64,000 bases of DNA, from assembly GCA_033239125.1 (NCBI GenBank), contig BSWB01000004.1, positions 137,094,426-137,158,425 on the forward strand, written 5' to 3'. The translations under genes were made by a program, and so were the position numbers. The notes beneath the pieces were generated by a model. It worked only from the letters and a program-made list of their open reading frames with translations. It made no database searches and was not told where the DNA came from. Position 1 is the first letter of the stretch. Each line of letters begins with the position of its first letter. Positions 1-10,599 of this stretch are shown one piece after another. Source of the DNA: Fagopyrum homotropicum (Eukaryota > Streptophyta > Magnoliopsida > Caryophyllales > Polygonaceae).

Positions 1-623
1 AGGGTTGGCCCTTTCATCATTGTGGACAACTTGAACTTGATGTTCTCTTCTCCAATGTTGAAGGAGAGAGTCCCATTCTAGCAATCCACTAGGCACCCGG
101 AAGTGGCTAGGAAAGGTCTTCCTAAGATGATGGGAACCGGATAGTCCGCCGGAATATCCAAGACAACAAAATCAATTGGCACATAGAATCCTCCTAGTTG
201 CACCGGGATGTCTTCTAAGATCCCAACCGGATGAGTGATAGAACGGTCTGCCATATAGAGGGTCATCTTGACCGGCTTCGGCTCTCCTAGCCCAACCTTG
301 TTGCAAAGTGCAAGCGGTATAATGCTTACACTTGCCCCAAGATCACAAAGGGCCTCATACTTCACATCTCCCACTCCAATTGGGACGCAAAAAGAACCCG
401 GATCTCTTAGCTTGGGAGGCATCTCCTCCTTCATTGTTTGGATCAATTCCGAGGATCTCTTGGTCATTCTTATCTCCCCATACTCCTCCAACTTCCTTTT
501 GTTGGAGAGTATCTCTTTCAAAAACTTGCCATATGCCGGCATTCCTAAAATAGCATCCATGAACGGAATGTGAATATGCAATTTAGACATTAGTTCAAGA
601 AACTTACCAAAGTGATTGTCCAA
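1..623 (-). pseudogene. Athila pol start: retropepsin-like aspartic protease (partial)
   Basis: This is the protease part of the Athila polyprotein, which releases the mature Gag and Pol proteins. The minus frame at 78-623 gives 181 residues. The catalytic signature DLGAS is near residue 95, followed by a hydrophobic flap region and an ILGRPFL motif near the end, as in plant Ty3 retropepsins. The upstream residues (GMPAYGKFLKEIL) match the usual Athila gag-protease junction. A TAG at 78-80 interrupts it, and the same frame stays open to position 1 (reading NGTLSFNIGEENIKF), so the protein continued beyond the window. It shares one reading frame with the gag pieces to the right. Confidence 0.85.
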
Positions 624-665
624 ACGAGCTCTTGCTCGTGATTGAGGGAACGGTAGTGGTGGCTT

Positions 666-977
666 TTATGGAGGCGGTGCCACATAAGTTGGCTCTACAT
701 CCTTGCTCTTGCCTCCATCTCTTTGCAAAGTCTCTTCCACTATCACCACTTGTTTCCCTTTAGCATTCTCCTTGGGCAAAGGATCTTTCATGCTCAACCC
801 ACTCCTTGTTGTGATGGCCAACACTTGGCCTCTTGGGTTGTCTTCGGTTCTTCCGGGAAGCTTTCCCGGATCTCTATGGGCTTCACCCGCCTTTTGGAAC
901 ACTTGTGCTTCCAAAACCTTTTGAGCTTTAGAGATTGAAGTCACGGTGCTCTCTAAACCACTCAACCTTCCAAGCAA
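666..977 (-). pseudogene. Athila Gag C-terminal linker segment
   Basis: This 103-residue segment lies in the same minus-strand frame as the gag upstream and the protease downstream. It is split off by TAA at 978-980 and by TAA at 666-668. It contains a short coiled-coil-like start (LGRLSGLESTVTSISKAQK) and the sequence AITTRSG, which marks the Gag-protease linker in Athila elements. It has no catalytic domain. It was most probably the C-terminal part of a single Gag-Pol polyprotein, and the stops are later mutations. Confidence 0.75.
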
Positions 978-2420
978 TTACTCAAACATCATTTCGGTTC
1001 TATCCTTTAGAGGTTGAGTAAATCCGGGTGGAGGTTCTTGTGAAGCTTTTGGTGGTGGAGTTGTGCTTGTGGAAGCGGGAGGGTTCAAGGCTCCATCCGG
1101 GTTAGAGTAGGAAAATCCGGGATGGTTGTGGTTAGGCCGGTAATTGTTGAATTGCCGGTTGTTGTTGAAGTTCCTTGGGCCTTGATAATTGTTGTAATTG
1201 CCCCTTCCCATGTAATTCACATCCTCCTCTTTGGAAGATAGGTTAGCTTGTGGAAGCACTTGAGGAGTTGCTTGGCTCTTCAAGGTTGTAGCACACAACT
1301 CCCTCAAGGACTTCAACTCATTGTTGATGGCGTCAAGCTTGAAATTGCTCATGGTGACCTCACTCACCTCATATGCTCCCGCCTTTCTCCCTTCACTCTT
1401 TCTATGGGAGTATTTCTCAATCACTAGAGCTTGTTTCTCTACAAACTCCCAAGCATCATCCACATGCTTCTCCATGAAAGTCCCACCGGAAAGAGATTGA
1501 AGCTTGAATTGGCTATCTTCATCAAGTCCCTTGAAGTAGATCTCCAATAGCTCAATTTTCGGTATGCCATGGTGTGGACAATCTAGGAGAAGGTCTTTGA
1601 ATCTCTCCCAAGACTTGAACAAACTCTCTCTATCCTTCATCACGAAGGCATTGATCTTCCCTCTTAACTCGGTAGTCTTGGAAGGTGGGAAGAACTTAGT
1701 CAAAAACTCGGTTGTCATCTCCTCCCAAGTACCAACTCGCCCTTGTGGAATAGATTGATACCAAGCTAAGGCTTTGTCCTTAAGAGAGAAGGAAAAAGCC
1801 CTAAGCTTATGGTTGTTGCTCTCCAATCTTGGCGGTCTAAGAGTCTCCATCAAAATCTCATAGTTCATCAAGTGTTGATGAGGGGACTCTCCTTCCATCC
1901 CTCCAAATTGATTATGCCGGATCATTTGTAGAACTTGAGGGCGGAGCTCGTAGTTGTGGGTTGCGGGATCTCCTAAGTTCACACCCGGACGGTGTGCTCT
2001 TTGTGCCGGATCCATACGTCTCCCCAAAGTTTGTGGCTCTTCAATAGCAATGGGCACAACCCTAATATTCACCGCCGCCGGCTGCGGTTGTGGTGGAGGA
2101 GGTGGAGGCTGTCGGCGATTAAGCTCTCCTTGAACAAGGGCTTGTCTAATCTCATCAATCTCCCTCCTAGTTGCCTCTTGCCTCTCATTGGAAAGTCTCC
2201 TTTCATTCTCCAAAGCTTCATCCCTTATCCTTATTTGCTCTAAGGCTTCATCTAATTCAGCTTGGAGGTCTCTTCCGGCCATCTCTTTTCCCTTTTTAAT
2301 ATTCTTGGATCTAGATCTAAGGGTTTTCTCTGGTTCGGGATCGAATGGAGCTAAATCCTTGCCACGAGATCTTCGCATACACCTAAAGAGTAAGAGACGT
2401 CCTGAAAAGCAAAGACACAA
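978..2420 (-). pseudogene. Athila Gag capsid polyprotein
   Basis: The 480-residue minus-strand frame encodes the retrotransposon Gag, which assembles the cytoplasmic particle. Visible parts are a charged N-terminus, a glutamate/arginine-rich coiled coil (about residues 50-105), a proline tract (about 110) and then the retrotrans_gag core, with WYQSIPQGRVGTWEEM and FLTKFFPPSKTTELR around residues 225-255. The C-terminal part is Asn/Gly-rich (YNNYQGPRNFNNNRQFNNYR) before a proline-rich end. The first Met in the frame may be a read-in; MRRSRGKDLAPFDPE, 14 codons further on, is a likely true start. The frame is intact until TAA at 978-980. Confidence 0.88.
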
Positions 2421-2495
2421 ACCAAAAAGAGATCAAAAGCAACAAGAAAGATCTACACTATAAACAATCACAAAATAGATTCAATCTAGACCTAG

Positions 2496-2513
2496 TCCCC
2501 GGCAACGGCGCCA
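2496..2513 (-). other. Athila primer binding site (tRNA-Asp)
   Basis: On the minus strand this is TGGCGCCGTTGCCGGGGA, an 18-base perfect complement of the 3' end of plant tRNA-Asp(GUC). It lies six bases after the LTR end. It fixes both the element's orientation and the LTR edge. Confidence 0.9.
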
Positions 2514-2519
2514 AAAACT

Positions 2520-4348
2520 TGTCACGCTCAGGATGTGTGTGTGAATCGCAATAAGCTTTAAATTTATACTCGTTATATTTATCCTAACTCCTAGCGAAAC
2601 CCGCAGTGTACGGGACGTTTGTAGTAGGGATAGTATTCCGAGGTCGAACACAAAGACTAAGGTGAGATTGATTCGATTTATGATCAAGTCTAGTGAAGAT
2701 CTAGTTCAAGAAAAGATAAGGAAATAAAGAAATGAAGATCTCAATGTTTTTGGGAGGTTTTTAGGTGATCAATCAAGGATCACAAATCATGCGGAATAAA
2801 CAATCAACTATGCTAACATATCAACGCAAACAAACAAGATAAACACGAGATATGGATCAAATAGAGGAAAGCGGATTCTAGGGGTTGGAAAGTCCGGTTA
2901 TGGCATAGACTCAAGCTATCTAAACATTCCTTGGATTAACTATGATATGTTGGGAGTAAGCATTTCTAGATTGGGATCAATTACCGGGTAGGTCTCATGG
3001 TCCACTAGTCCATTCCTAAGGTCTCATCACCGAGTAAGTCTCTAAGAACCTAAGGGACGGAATTCTACACAAACCGGATTATTGCCTAGAGATCTAACCT
3101 ATCCTTACCGGGTAAGTCTCGAAAGGGTTAGTTCTAAGCAACTATCCTAGCACACTTAGTCCAATGGCGGCTTATGAGGCTCACCACTACCTAGGGTTTG
3201 TGATCTTTGGAATCTAAGAGTAAGGATTACCGGGTAAGTCTCTCCTAACACTTAGTTGCTAACACTAGGTGACCCTGGGATAGATTTAATTCAACAAACA
3301 CTTAGGATTTCAACATTCTTACTAACTAAGGCTAGATCCATCGAACCAGGGAAAATCACGGGTTGTTCTACCAAGTCCACGGCCGTGGTTTGGCAAGAAT
3401 AAACCATGGATCCTAACAGAGGCTACATTCAAGCACATAAGTCATCCAAGGGTTGATCTAAGTCCATCCTATCATAGTCCTAGCCATAACCATTCCTTCC
3501 TTACCCTAGAATCACATCTATTTAGTCTACTACATTCATCATAGAAATCAAAATCATCAAACCCAAAATCATGGCTTCCATTTGCAAGATAATGAAAATA
3601 AAGAGATGGACAAGTGAAGTAAACAAATCCAAGCTGAAAATGGAATTAGAATGACTCACAACCCTTCTTAAAGAAGGTTCAAATGGTTCATACAAATCTA
3701 GAAATCGATTTCGAAATTCTTCACTACAAAGCTATCAAGTCTATCAATGGTGTGTTCTTCTCCTTCTCCAATGAAGCTCTTCTTCCAATGGTAGCTTCCT
3801 TCTACCTCCTTCTCCAAGAATCTTCTTGTTGAGAGAATATTTTGATTGGATGATAGTGGATAATGGAGAGCTTCCCCAAGATGATTCTCTCAGCCAATGC
3901 AGGACCACTTTTATACTACAACCTTGCAAGAGCTGGCCAAGAGATCGTGGCACAGCTGTCACGAAAACCTGGCAAAAACCACGGGCAGAATCACGGCCGT
4001 GATCTGTCAGTGAACCGTGATTTTTGTGCTTAGCTTGCCTTGATCATTAAGCTTCGATTTGGTGCATGGTTTGTGTTGGCAAGGTTCCATGAGTCCTCCC
4101 TAGCCTTTAGCTTGCATCCTAATGGGTCCGAGGGTGTGTCATCTTGATGAACGATCCTCAAACGTATCGTTTTAGCTCCTAAATATCTTAATATACCTAC
4201 AAAGTAATGCACAAGTCCGTGTAGACGTCTATCTCGACATAATACGTGAATTGAGTGCAAACGTCGCTAACTAGTGCTAAACCATGCATGAATGAGCGAG
4301 AAATCTATCTAAATGATTACCTAAACCTAGTCATAAATTGTGTTATCA
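2520..4348 (-). repeat. Athila 5' LTR
   Basis: This 1,829-bp LTR runs on the plus strand from TGTCACGCTC (next to the PBS) to GTGTTATCA, so on the minus strand it begins TGATAACAC and ends GTGACA. It controls transcription of the element and is not coding; the short frames inside it (3744-3962, 4030-4260) have no recognisable domains. It carries four copies of a CCGGGTAAGTCTC-like motif between 2982 and 3242. The matching 3' LTR is outside the window, so the right edge rests on the terminal bases and on the start of the neighbouring element's leader. Confidence 0.75.
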
Positions 4349-4491
4349 ATGACTTCTGTACATACTATCCCAAAACATATGTACTCGCTTTAAAACCAAA
4401 ATCCTTTAAATAGTCAGACCCCATGTGGGTTGTGTTTATTTATCCACTCTACCTTTATTGCAGACAGCAAGTGCCATTGTTGTCAACCTAA

Positions 4492-4504
4492 GGCTCTGAT
4501 ACCA
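4492..4504 (-). other. Primer binding site (initiator tRNA-Met)
   Basis: On the minus strand it reads TGGTATCAGAGCC, a 13-base complement of the 3' end of plant tRNA-iMet. It lies four bases after the LTR terminus TTACA. Confidence 0.88.
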
Positions 4505-4508
4505 ACTC

Positions 4509-6541
4509 TGTAACACCCCAAATCCACGGGACTTGGAGTGTCACATTGGGCTAGGATCTCACAATGGATCCTGACAACAAATTCACTGGATCTTACAACA
4601 AGGCATAGATAGATTAAAACCAAATACATAAAATTTGTACTGAAGTCCTAATGTACTGAAGTCCTCGGCTGGCCACACCATCTATCTCACCATACGGTCT
4701 TCCTAACCTGCGGATCATCTACAACACGGTATGAAACCGTTAGCTACAGCAATGAAAAGCATGAAGGTAATAGCACAACCACACATCAACATCTCATACA
4801 TGCAATGCCACACACATTCATTTATTATCTTTCATTACGTTATTCCATTACTAATTCAACTTCTTTTGTAACACGAGGAACCTAAAGAACCTCGTCCCTT
4901 TCCCCGTTAACACAAGGGTTTGCATTGGGGGTGATCGTCACTCGTCCCCCCGTGTTACTGGCTTCCAAGCACCTCCTCCTAACCAGCAGGCGGAGACCGG
5001 TGGTTACCGCCCGTTATAATACACTTTGGCCAAATAAATGTAATAAATGGTCATCCTAGTCCGGTTTAGGTTATAAATGCACAATCATATGAACACACAC
5101 AACTATCACAATCATACAATCCACAACTGCACGCTAAGTAAGTCCTATGGACTTACTTGATATACTCGTAACCTGTACCACATCACAGCTTCCCCTTGGG
5201 GAAGTAATCAACGTCTGCAATAGCAAGACACACACAATCACATATTGCAAAGGTTAGGAGACTCGTCTCACTAACCACAACCAACCTATATCTCAAATCT
5301 AAACCTCATATCCTCAACACATTCATAAATGTCTAAGGTATATCCTCAACATAACATCTCATCATACTCGTACACATACTAAACCTTAAAGCCATAACCG
5401 ATATCCATAACATCATCATGATCCTCAACTCATTCTGACACCTAGCATGCATCTAATCAGTATTCCTCGATCTCAAATTTAATCCTAATTTAATTAATTA
5501 ACCTTTAATTAAATAATTAAATTTCACCAGAATAACGTTTTGTCCGCAGGCCATTTCTAAACCCACCTGTCATTAGATTTCATAAAACAAACAACCCATA
5601 AACACCAGAATATTATAATGATCATAATGGAATTTCTAATTATCCATTTTGAAAAGCCTAAGGTCAATTTAGGCCAAATCGCAGTACGGAAAACGAATAA
5701 ATTCATAAGTTATTCGTTACTAACCCGATTGACGATCTGAAAGAAGATTTGGAATCACAACGACGCAGGCTACGCATGTACAACATCAAATTCACCGGAA
5801 TCTGAGCGACGGAACTGTCCTGGTGACATATATGCTCGACCAGGTCCTTATCTACTTGGAAATGCAGAAACTTGGTACCAATATGAAGAGAATGAAGAGA
5901 GGAATCCAGAAACTCAAACGGAATTGAAATCGGATTAGAAACGGAGAGTAGATCTGAGTTTCAAGTTTGAGAGAAATCAGAGCTTTTGCGAGGAAACGTG
6001 AAAGGAAATGAATTAATAAACGATTTTCCGCTATTTATAGCGAAGTCGATAATTATCCTTTAGCGAAGTCGATAATTATCATTTAACCGATCCAATGGCG
6101 GGTTGAACCCCCTTCTCCAAACTTCTCGAAATTGGAACAATAAATCTTGAATATTGTAGGGATAATTATTCCACAATTGTCTCGGAAAACGTGTACTCTA
6201 AGCCGTCTTTCTTAGCCGTTAAGAAACGAAATATCGACTCTTTTGGCCATTTTGTCTTTCCATGTTATTTCATATCTAGGACATGTCCGATGTCCTGATC
6301 ATTTCTCTCAACTGCATTTTTATTAATTGGAGCTCCCAAATGCTCCAAATAATACCGGAGGGTAAAAATAATTACCCGGGGGAAAAAGTGAAAATTTCAC
6401 TATAAGCCCAAAATTACGCCAGGAACATAACGGTGAGACTTATACTCAACACTTACGCAATCTTCGCGAGTTATATGTCAATTACTATCATTAATTAAGT
6501 TAATCAACATTAATTAGAATTCAAAAATCCTAACTATTACA
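4509..6541 (-). repeat. LTR of Tekay-like chromovirus, about 2.03 kb
   Basis: The edge next to the PBS is TGTAACACCCC on the plus strand, so the LTR ends GGGGTGTTACA on the minus strand. The far edge is placed at CTATTACA (6541), which makes the minus-strand start TGTAATAG. The right-edge LTR of the same family starts TGTAATAACC and ends GGGGTGTTACA, and the last roughly 100 bases of the two align well by eye. The far boundary is less certain than the PBS-side one. Confidence 0.7.
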
Positions 6542-7419
6542 ATTAACCACGAGAAATATATTAGTTATATTATCTGGTAGGGAAGATATATAATCACATT
6601 TACATGGCTATATAATATGAGCTAATTATCATTTTAACAAATACAAATGAAGACAAATATTCTTTTTGAATTAAAAAATAAATTATAACCTTTCACGTAC
6701 AATCATTGTCAATATACATGTTATCTTCATCCCAAGATCGTTGGATCATGAATTATAATTTTCTTTTGTAATTGTCTAAGAATATCCAATATTTAATTAT
6801 ACTATTATTATGATATTTTATTTACATCTATTTGATTACCATGAATTACTATTTTATTTTATTTTCTATGCTCTTTGATTTCGTATTTAAACCGATAAGT
6901 CTCATTTATATCGTGTAGAGTTGGCTCGCACACTCCCGAGAAAACGGCGGAGGTTAGAGAAGCCCGACAACTACATGATAGATATTGTGTTACACATCGA
7001 TAGATCGACACTACTAGAAAATGTCGTGACTTTGTAAGTTCTTATGCGAGTTAAAATTGCGTCATCAAATTGACACTCTGGTTCTAAAATTAAAAAATTA
7101 TAGATATTAAGATAGATATATTAATAAGTTAAAAAATAAATATCTCAAAGAACTCATATTATACTAATTTGATAACGAGATTAGTTAATTTATAAGCATG
7201 ATAAAATATAGCTAAAGAATTTATAATCATCATAAAATATATAAAATAAAATAACACTGGACATAAAATGTAGTATTAATAGTCCCGTACTTAGCACAAA
7301 TATGATTTCTACAAAGGAGTAATATAATGTAATTATATATGTTGTATGCTTTATCAATTATCACAAAGGACCCGAACCCTACCTTATGACAAATGATCCG
7401 AACCGCTTAAAATGGAAAC
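6542..7419. other. AT-rich intergenic DNA
   Basis: No gene or element with clear ends was found. A short GC-richer patch near 6915-6975 has no recognisable coding sense. Confidence 0.5.
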
Positions 7420-7422
7420 TAA

Positions 7423-7709
7423 GGGCGTGTTTACCTTGCGGGTTTATAAACTAAATGATAGTTTATAAACCTTTGCTGATTTTTGTGTAACCGTTTACCT
7501 TGCGGGTTTATAAACTAAATGATAGTTTATAAACCTTTGCTGATTTTGTGTAACCGTTTACCTTGCGGGTTTATAAACTAAATGATAGTTTATTTGGGTT
7601 TTTAAACCCGTAAAAAATAACCTTCTCAAGATGAGGTTATTTTTATTTGGGTTTTTAAACTCGTTAGTTTATAAACCCGAATAAACTCAAACCCTTAGTA
7701 AACACGCCC
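7423..7709. mobile_element. Tourist-like (PIF/Harbinger) MITE with internal tandem repeats
   Basis: This 287-bp element has perfect 12-bp inverted ends, GGGCGTGTTTAC and GTAAACACGCCC, and is flanked by the 3-bp duplication TAA (7420-7422 and 7710-7712). TIR type and TSD length fit Tourist-like MITEs moved by PIF/Harbinger transposases. Its left half holds 2.5 tandem copies of a 63-64-bp unit starting at 7429, 7493 and 7556, each with the palindrome-like TTTATAAAC...GTTTATAAAC. It encodes nothing. Confidence 0.88.
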
Positions 7710-7712
7710 TAA

Positions 7713-8270
7713 TTCCATGATTATGGATTTATGGATGTGACCTATCCTACTTTTGATGTTTACGTATCAACTTTTAATGATATTGAGTTCAAACTTGGTG
7801 GAGATTGGACGGCTTCAGGTCATTTTACGTAGCACTTTATTTCGGTTCAGATCATTTTATTTCAAACTTTTGGTCATTAATGGGGTCGGGTTAGCGTGAC
7901 CCACGTTGTGGTTAGTTTTTGAAATTCGGGCTAGGTCATTTAAGACGATTTACTTCGGGTTATCTTTTTTGTCATATAATTCGAATATAAACGAGTTCGG
8001 TTATTTTCGGATTCTCGGGTTATTTCAAGTCGGGTTATGACTGGTTCCCGATCATTTTATACTATCTATTTGGATGCAATCAGGTTTAGGACATTGTACA
8101 TTTGAGTTATTGTTATTTAGGATTAAGCTGATTATCTTTCGATTAGCTTTATATATTCATATTATTTTTCGTAGGGAATTATCGGATCATTTTTTCGAAA
8201 TGGGTTAATTTTTATGACTTTAATGGATACCCTAATGAAAGTGGCCTCTACTATTTACAATGGTTTACAT
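7713..8270. other. Intergenic DNA with CGGGTTA / GGTCATTT-rich stretch
   Basis: No gene. The stretch at about 7810-8080 repeats short phrases such as GGTCATTT and TCGGGTTA. A similar phrase-rich stretch occurs at about 21670-22060, suggesting remnants of a common repeat. Confidence 0.4.
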
Positions 8271-8273
8271 TCA

Positions 8274-8550
8274 CCCCCGTTTGGTTGTAACTCCGAAAAC
8301 GGAAACGGAATGAAAATGAATCTAGTCCATATACATGTCTTGTTCATGAAATTTTTTGGAATCATTTCATGAGTTTCATGTAAAATGCATATGTTTTCCT
8401 CCATTTTATTACCCTATAGGGTATCAAATACTACTCCAACTAGTTCAAATCACAAGGAATGAGGTTTGATAAATAAGAATATGCATATGGACTAAATTCG
8501 TTTCCATTCCGTTTTCGTTTTCGTTTCCATTGAGTAAACCAAACGGGCCC
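8274..8550. mobile_element. Tourist-like MITE, family B copy 1
   Basis: A 277-bp element whose ends are CCCCCGTTTGGTT and AACCAAACGGGCCC, flanked by TCA (8271-8273 and 8551-8553). The subterminal inverted repeats continue for about 60 bp (GAAAACGGAAACGGAATGAAA and its complement). It closely resembles the element at 36419-36702 in ends, length and internal order. No coding capacity. Confidence 0.82.
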
Positions 8551-8553
8551 TCA

Positions 8554-9390
8554 GTTTCTTTAATCAAGTTATATCACATGTTAATTTTGGGCGTATACTA
8601 AAAAGCTTGATTTCATTTTGTAACGTTTGTAGCCACATCTCACATTGTTATTAATTATTTTCTATAATTTATTTATGAGAAAGTTGGTGTAACTTTTTTT
8701 TGTTGTGAAATAAAGTAGATCCCTAATTTGTTGTATGTGTTTGGATATTAGTTAAGGTATTAGTATTGGACTTTTTTTATTAGATTTAGGGTATATGTTT
8801 TGGGAGTGGTTCAAGTAAGAAGAGTTATATCACACCGAAAAAGAAAAAAGTAAGAAGAGTTATTTTGTTACGGAATTATGGAATATTATAAGTTGTTTAT
8901 TGAGTTGATCTAATGATCCCAATTAATCCATGTCAGTTAATAATTTGTTTCCAAATTTTTGAATAATGTGGTGACAATTTTGTAATGATATGAAATTATG
9001 CCGACAATTTTGAAACAATTTGGTTTACTAGACTTTTTTCAGTTTTGTGTTTAATAAATGTACCTTTTGAGTCTCAAAGAGTGTGTAGAGTTTGAAAATA
9101 AATACAAAAGGTTGGGGTATATTTACATAATTGAAACATTAAAAAGCCTACTTACTACTATAGTTTTTCAAAAAGGCCTAGTTCCAAAATTGTCCCACAA
9201 TTTTTCTTATCAAAAATTTGTTTTAAAAGGTTTATGCGCAAAATTTTTGTAATTTTTAAAAAGTGTGGTGAGAATTTGTTTTGTTTAATTAGCTCAAAAT
9301 GTATGTTTTAATGATTCATATCTTTTTACCGGAAAAGTTATAACTATAACTTTTTTTATACAAAGGTAAGAGAATTAGGTGGATTAGTTT
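8554..9390. other. AT-rich intergenic DNA
   Basis: No gene was recognised. A 64-codon frame at 9058-9252 has no domain and is treated as chance. Around 9275-9330 there are traces of the TTAGTTCAAA...TGATTCATA repeat seen at 9840 and 20290. Confidence 0.4.
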
Positions 9391-9757
9391 CTAGAAACTG
9401 ATCGACCTAAAGCATCCTTGCAGATGAGGTCTTGAACATCTTCAAGAATAGCATTGACGTCCAGCGAGAGATTGTGTTCATGCATGACAATCTTGTCCGC
9501 AACCGTATTGATTTTCCTGTAAATTTGTGGTGTTAAGGAGTTAGAAAATCCCGAAATCATGTTAGTAATATCAGTGATCGATGATCATGTTCAACTACCA
9601 TGGAGGTTTTCATATTCGATTGAACGCATTAATAAGCATTAGGTTATCTTCTTTGATCTCGATTGATAAAACTCCTAGCCCCTTGGCCTTTTGTAGGGCA
9701 TCCCGAAGAGCAAACGCTTCTGCTTCTTGCACAAATTCAGCGTTGCAACGTTATAAC
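9391..9757 (-). pseudogene. LINE RNase H-like domain remnant
   Basis: Reading the minus strand from 9757, the frame gives FVQEAEAFALRDALQKAKGL, then GVLSIEIKEDN. This is the AEA..ALR.AL..A..LG...E.D signature of the RNase H-like (RVT_3) domain at the C-terminus of plant L1-type LINE proteins. After a break (an in-frame TGA and a shift) the C-terminal part reappears as YRKINTVADKIVMHEHNLSL, matching the usual R..N..AD.L segment. No poly(A) tail or target duplication was found, so this is an old fragment. Confidence 0.72.
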
Positions 9758-9839
9758 TATAACTTTGCTAATGAATTAATAATATTAAAGTTTTCAATTG
9801 TCAAATATTTGTAATAAAAATATACTAATAATTTTATTT

Positions 9840-9991
9840 ATTTTCTAAAAAAAAAAATTTCGTTCAATTTTTTTTGTGCGTTTCATTCAATGTTTTTGTG
9901 TTGTTAGTTCAAAATACATTGTACTAATGGCCAAATTTTTTTCATAATTTCAAAATAATTCATGAACTAATAATATAAATATTTAAACTAA
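9840..9991. repeat. Dispersed AT-rich repeat, fragment split by MULE
   Basis: The sequence contains TTAGTTCAAAATACATTGTACTAATGG-type phrases that recur at 14906-15170 and, inverted, at 20290-20910. The MULE at 9992-14905 separates this piece from the one at 14906, so both were probably one repeat before insertion. Confidence 0.5.
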
Positions 9992-10213
9992 GAGAAAATT
10001 GTCTAAACAGTTCCCATCTTTTCGGTTGACTAAACTTTAGTTCCCCGTCGTTTAAACTATCAAAACGGTATATCACCTATTGAGCACGACCAAAGATTAG
10101 TACATGGATTATTGTTCACACGTTAAGTTAGCAGATCAGTGTTAACTATCAGGAGCAAAATTTCCCACCTACCTTAGACATAAATTTGCAACGTTCATAA
10201 TTGAAAAACCGCC
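9992..10213 (+). repeat. MULE left terminal inverted repeat
   Basis: About 222 bp, aligned by eye with the complement of 14682-14905 with scattered mismatches. The inner edge is the shared AAAAACCGCC. Confidence 0.88.
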
Positions 10214-10599
10214 AACCACTTTCATTTGCTCCTTCAATCAAATCAAACGCCTTTTTATTTTCTCTCTTCCATTCAAACTGTTTATCTTCTTTTCTCCCCG
10301 CGATTCCCAATTTTCTAGGGTTTAGTCTTCGTTTTTGTGTTGTTTATGTGCAAGGAAAGAGTTGCGATAAAGTGGAAGTACTTCCGCGTTGGAGGAGAAA
10401 TGTCAATCTACACATGTAACCCTTATTTTCTTATTTCTGATGATTAGGGTTTAGTCTTCTTTGGTTTTTCTGATTTCTGGTATGTGTGTTTAGGGTTTTA
10501 ATTCCGATTTCTTTTGCTTCTTATTTGTAGATGATAGTTTGTTTAGTATGAAGATACATCATGGGGTAGATTTTACAATAAGGGAGGGCTAAATCGAAG

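Larger units (their letters stand above)
1..4348 (-). mobile_element. Athila-type Ty3 LTR retrotransposon, 5' part, truncated by window edge
   Basis: Read on the minus strand, this is an LTR (2520-4348), a tRNA-Asp primer site (2496-2513), a gag frame (978-2420), a linker (666-977) and the start of pol with an aspartic protease (1-623). This order, the long LTR, the tRNA-Asp PBS and the protease signature DLGAS are typical of the plant Athila lineage. Reverse transcriptase, integrase and the 3' LTR would lie left of position 1. The element sits inside the leader of another retrotransposon: its LTR ends at 4348 and a chromovirus PBS begins only about 145 bases later. The lineage is inferred from family features, without a phylogeny. 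Confidence 0.85.
4349..6541 (-). mobile_element. Chromovirus (Tekay/Del-like) Ty3 element: LTR and leader, interrupted
   Basis: A minus-strand LTR (4509-6541) is followed by an initiator-tRNA primer site (4492-4504) and about 145 bases of leader. An Athila element then begins. The leader just past the PBS (TAGGTTGACAACAATGGCAC on the minus strand) nearly matches the leader of the plus-strand element at 62742-62764, so both belong to one family. The coding part of this copy would continue on the far side of the Athila, outside the window. Confidence 0.8.

Noticed and set aside
9058..9252. 64-residue frame
   Set aside because: No domain and no context; length is expected by chance.
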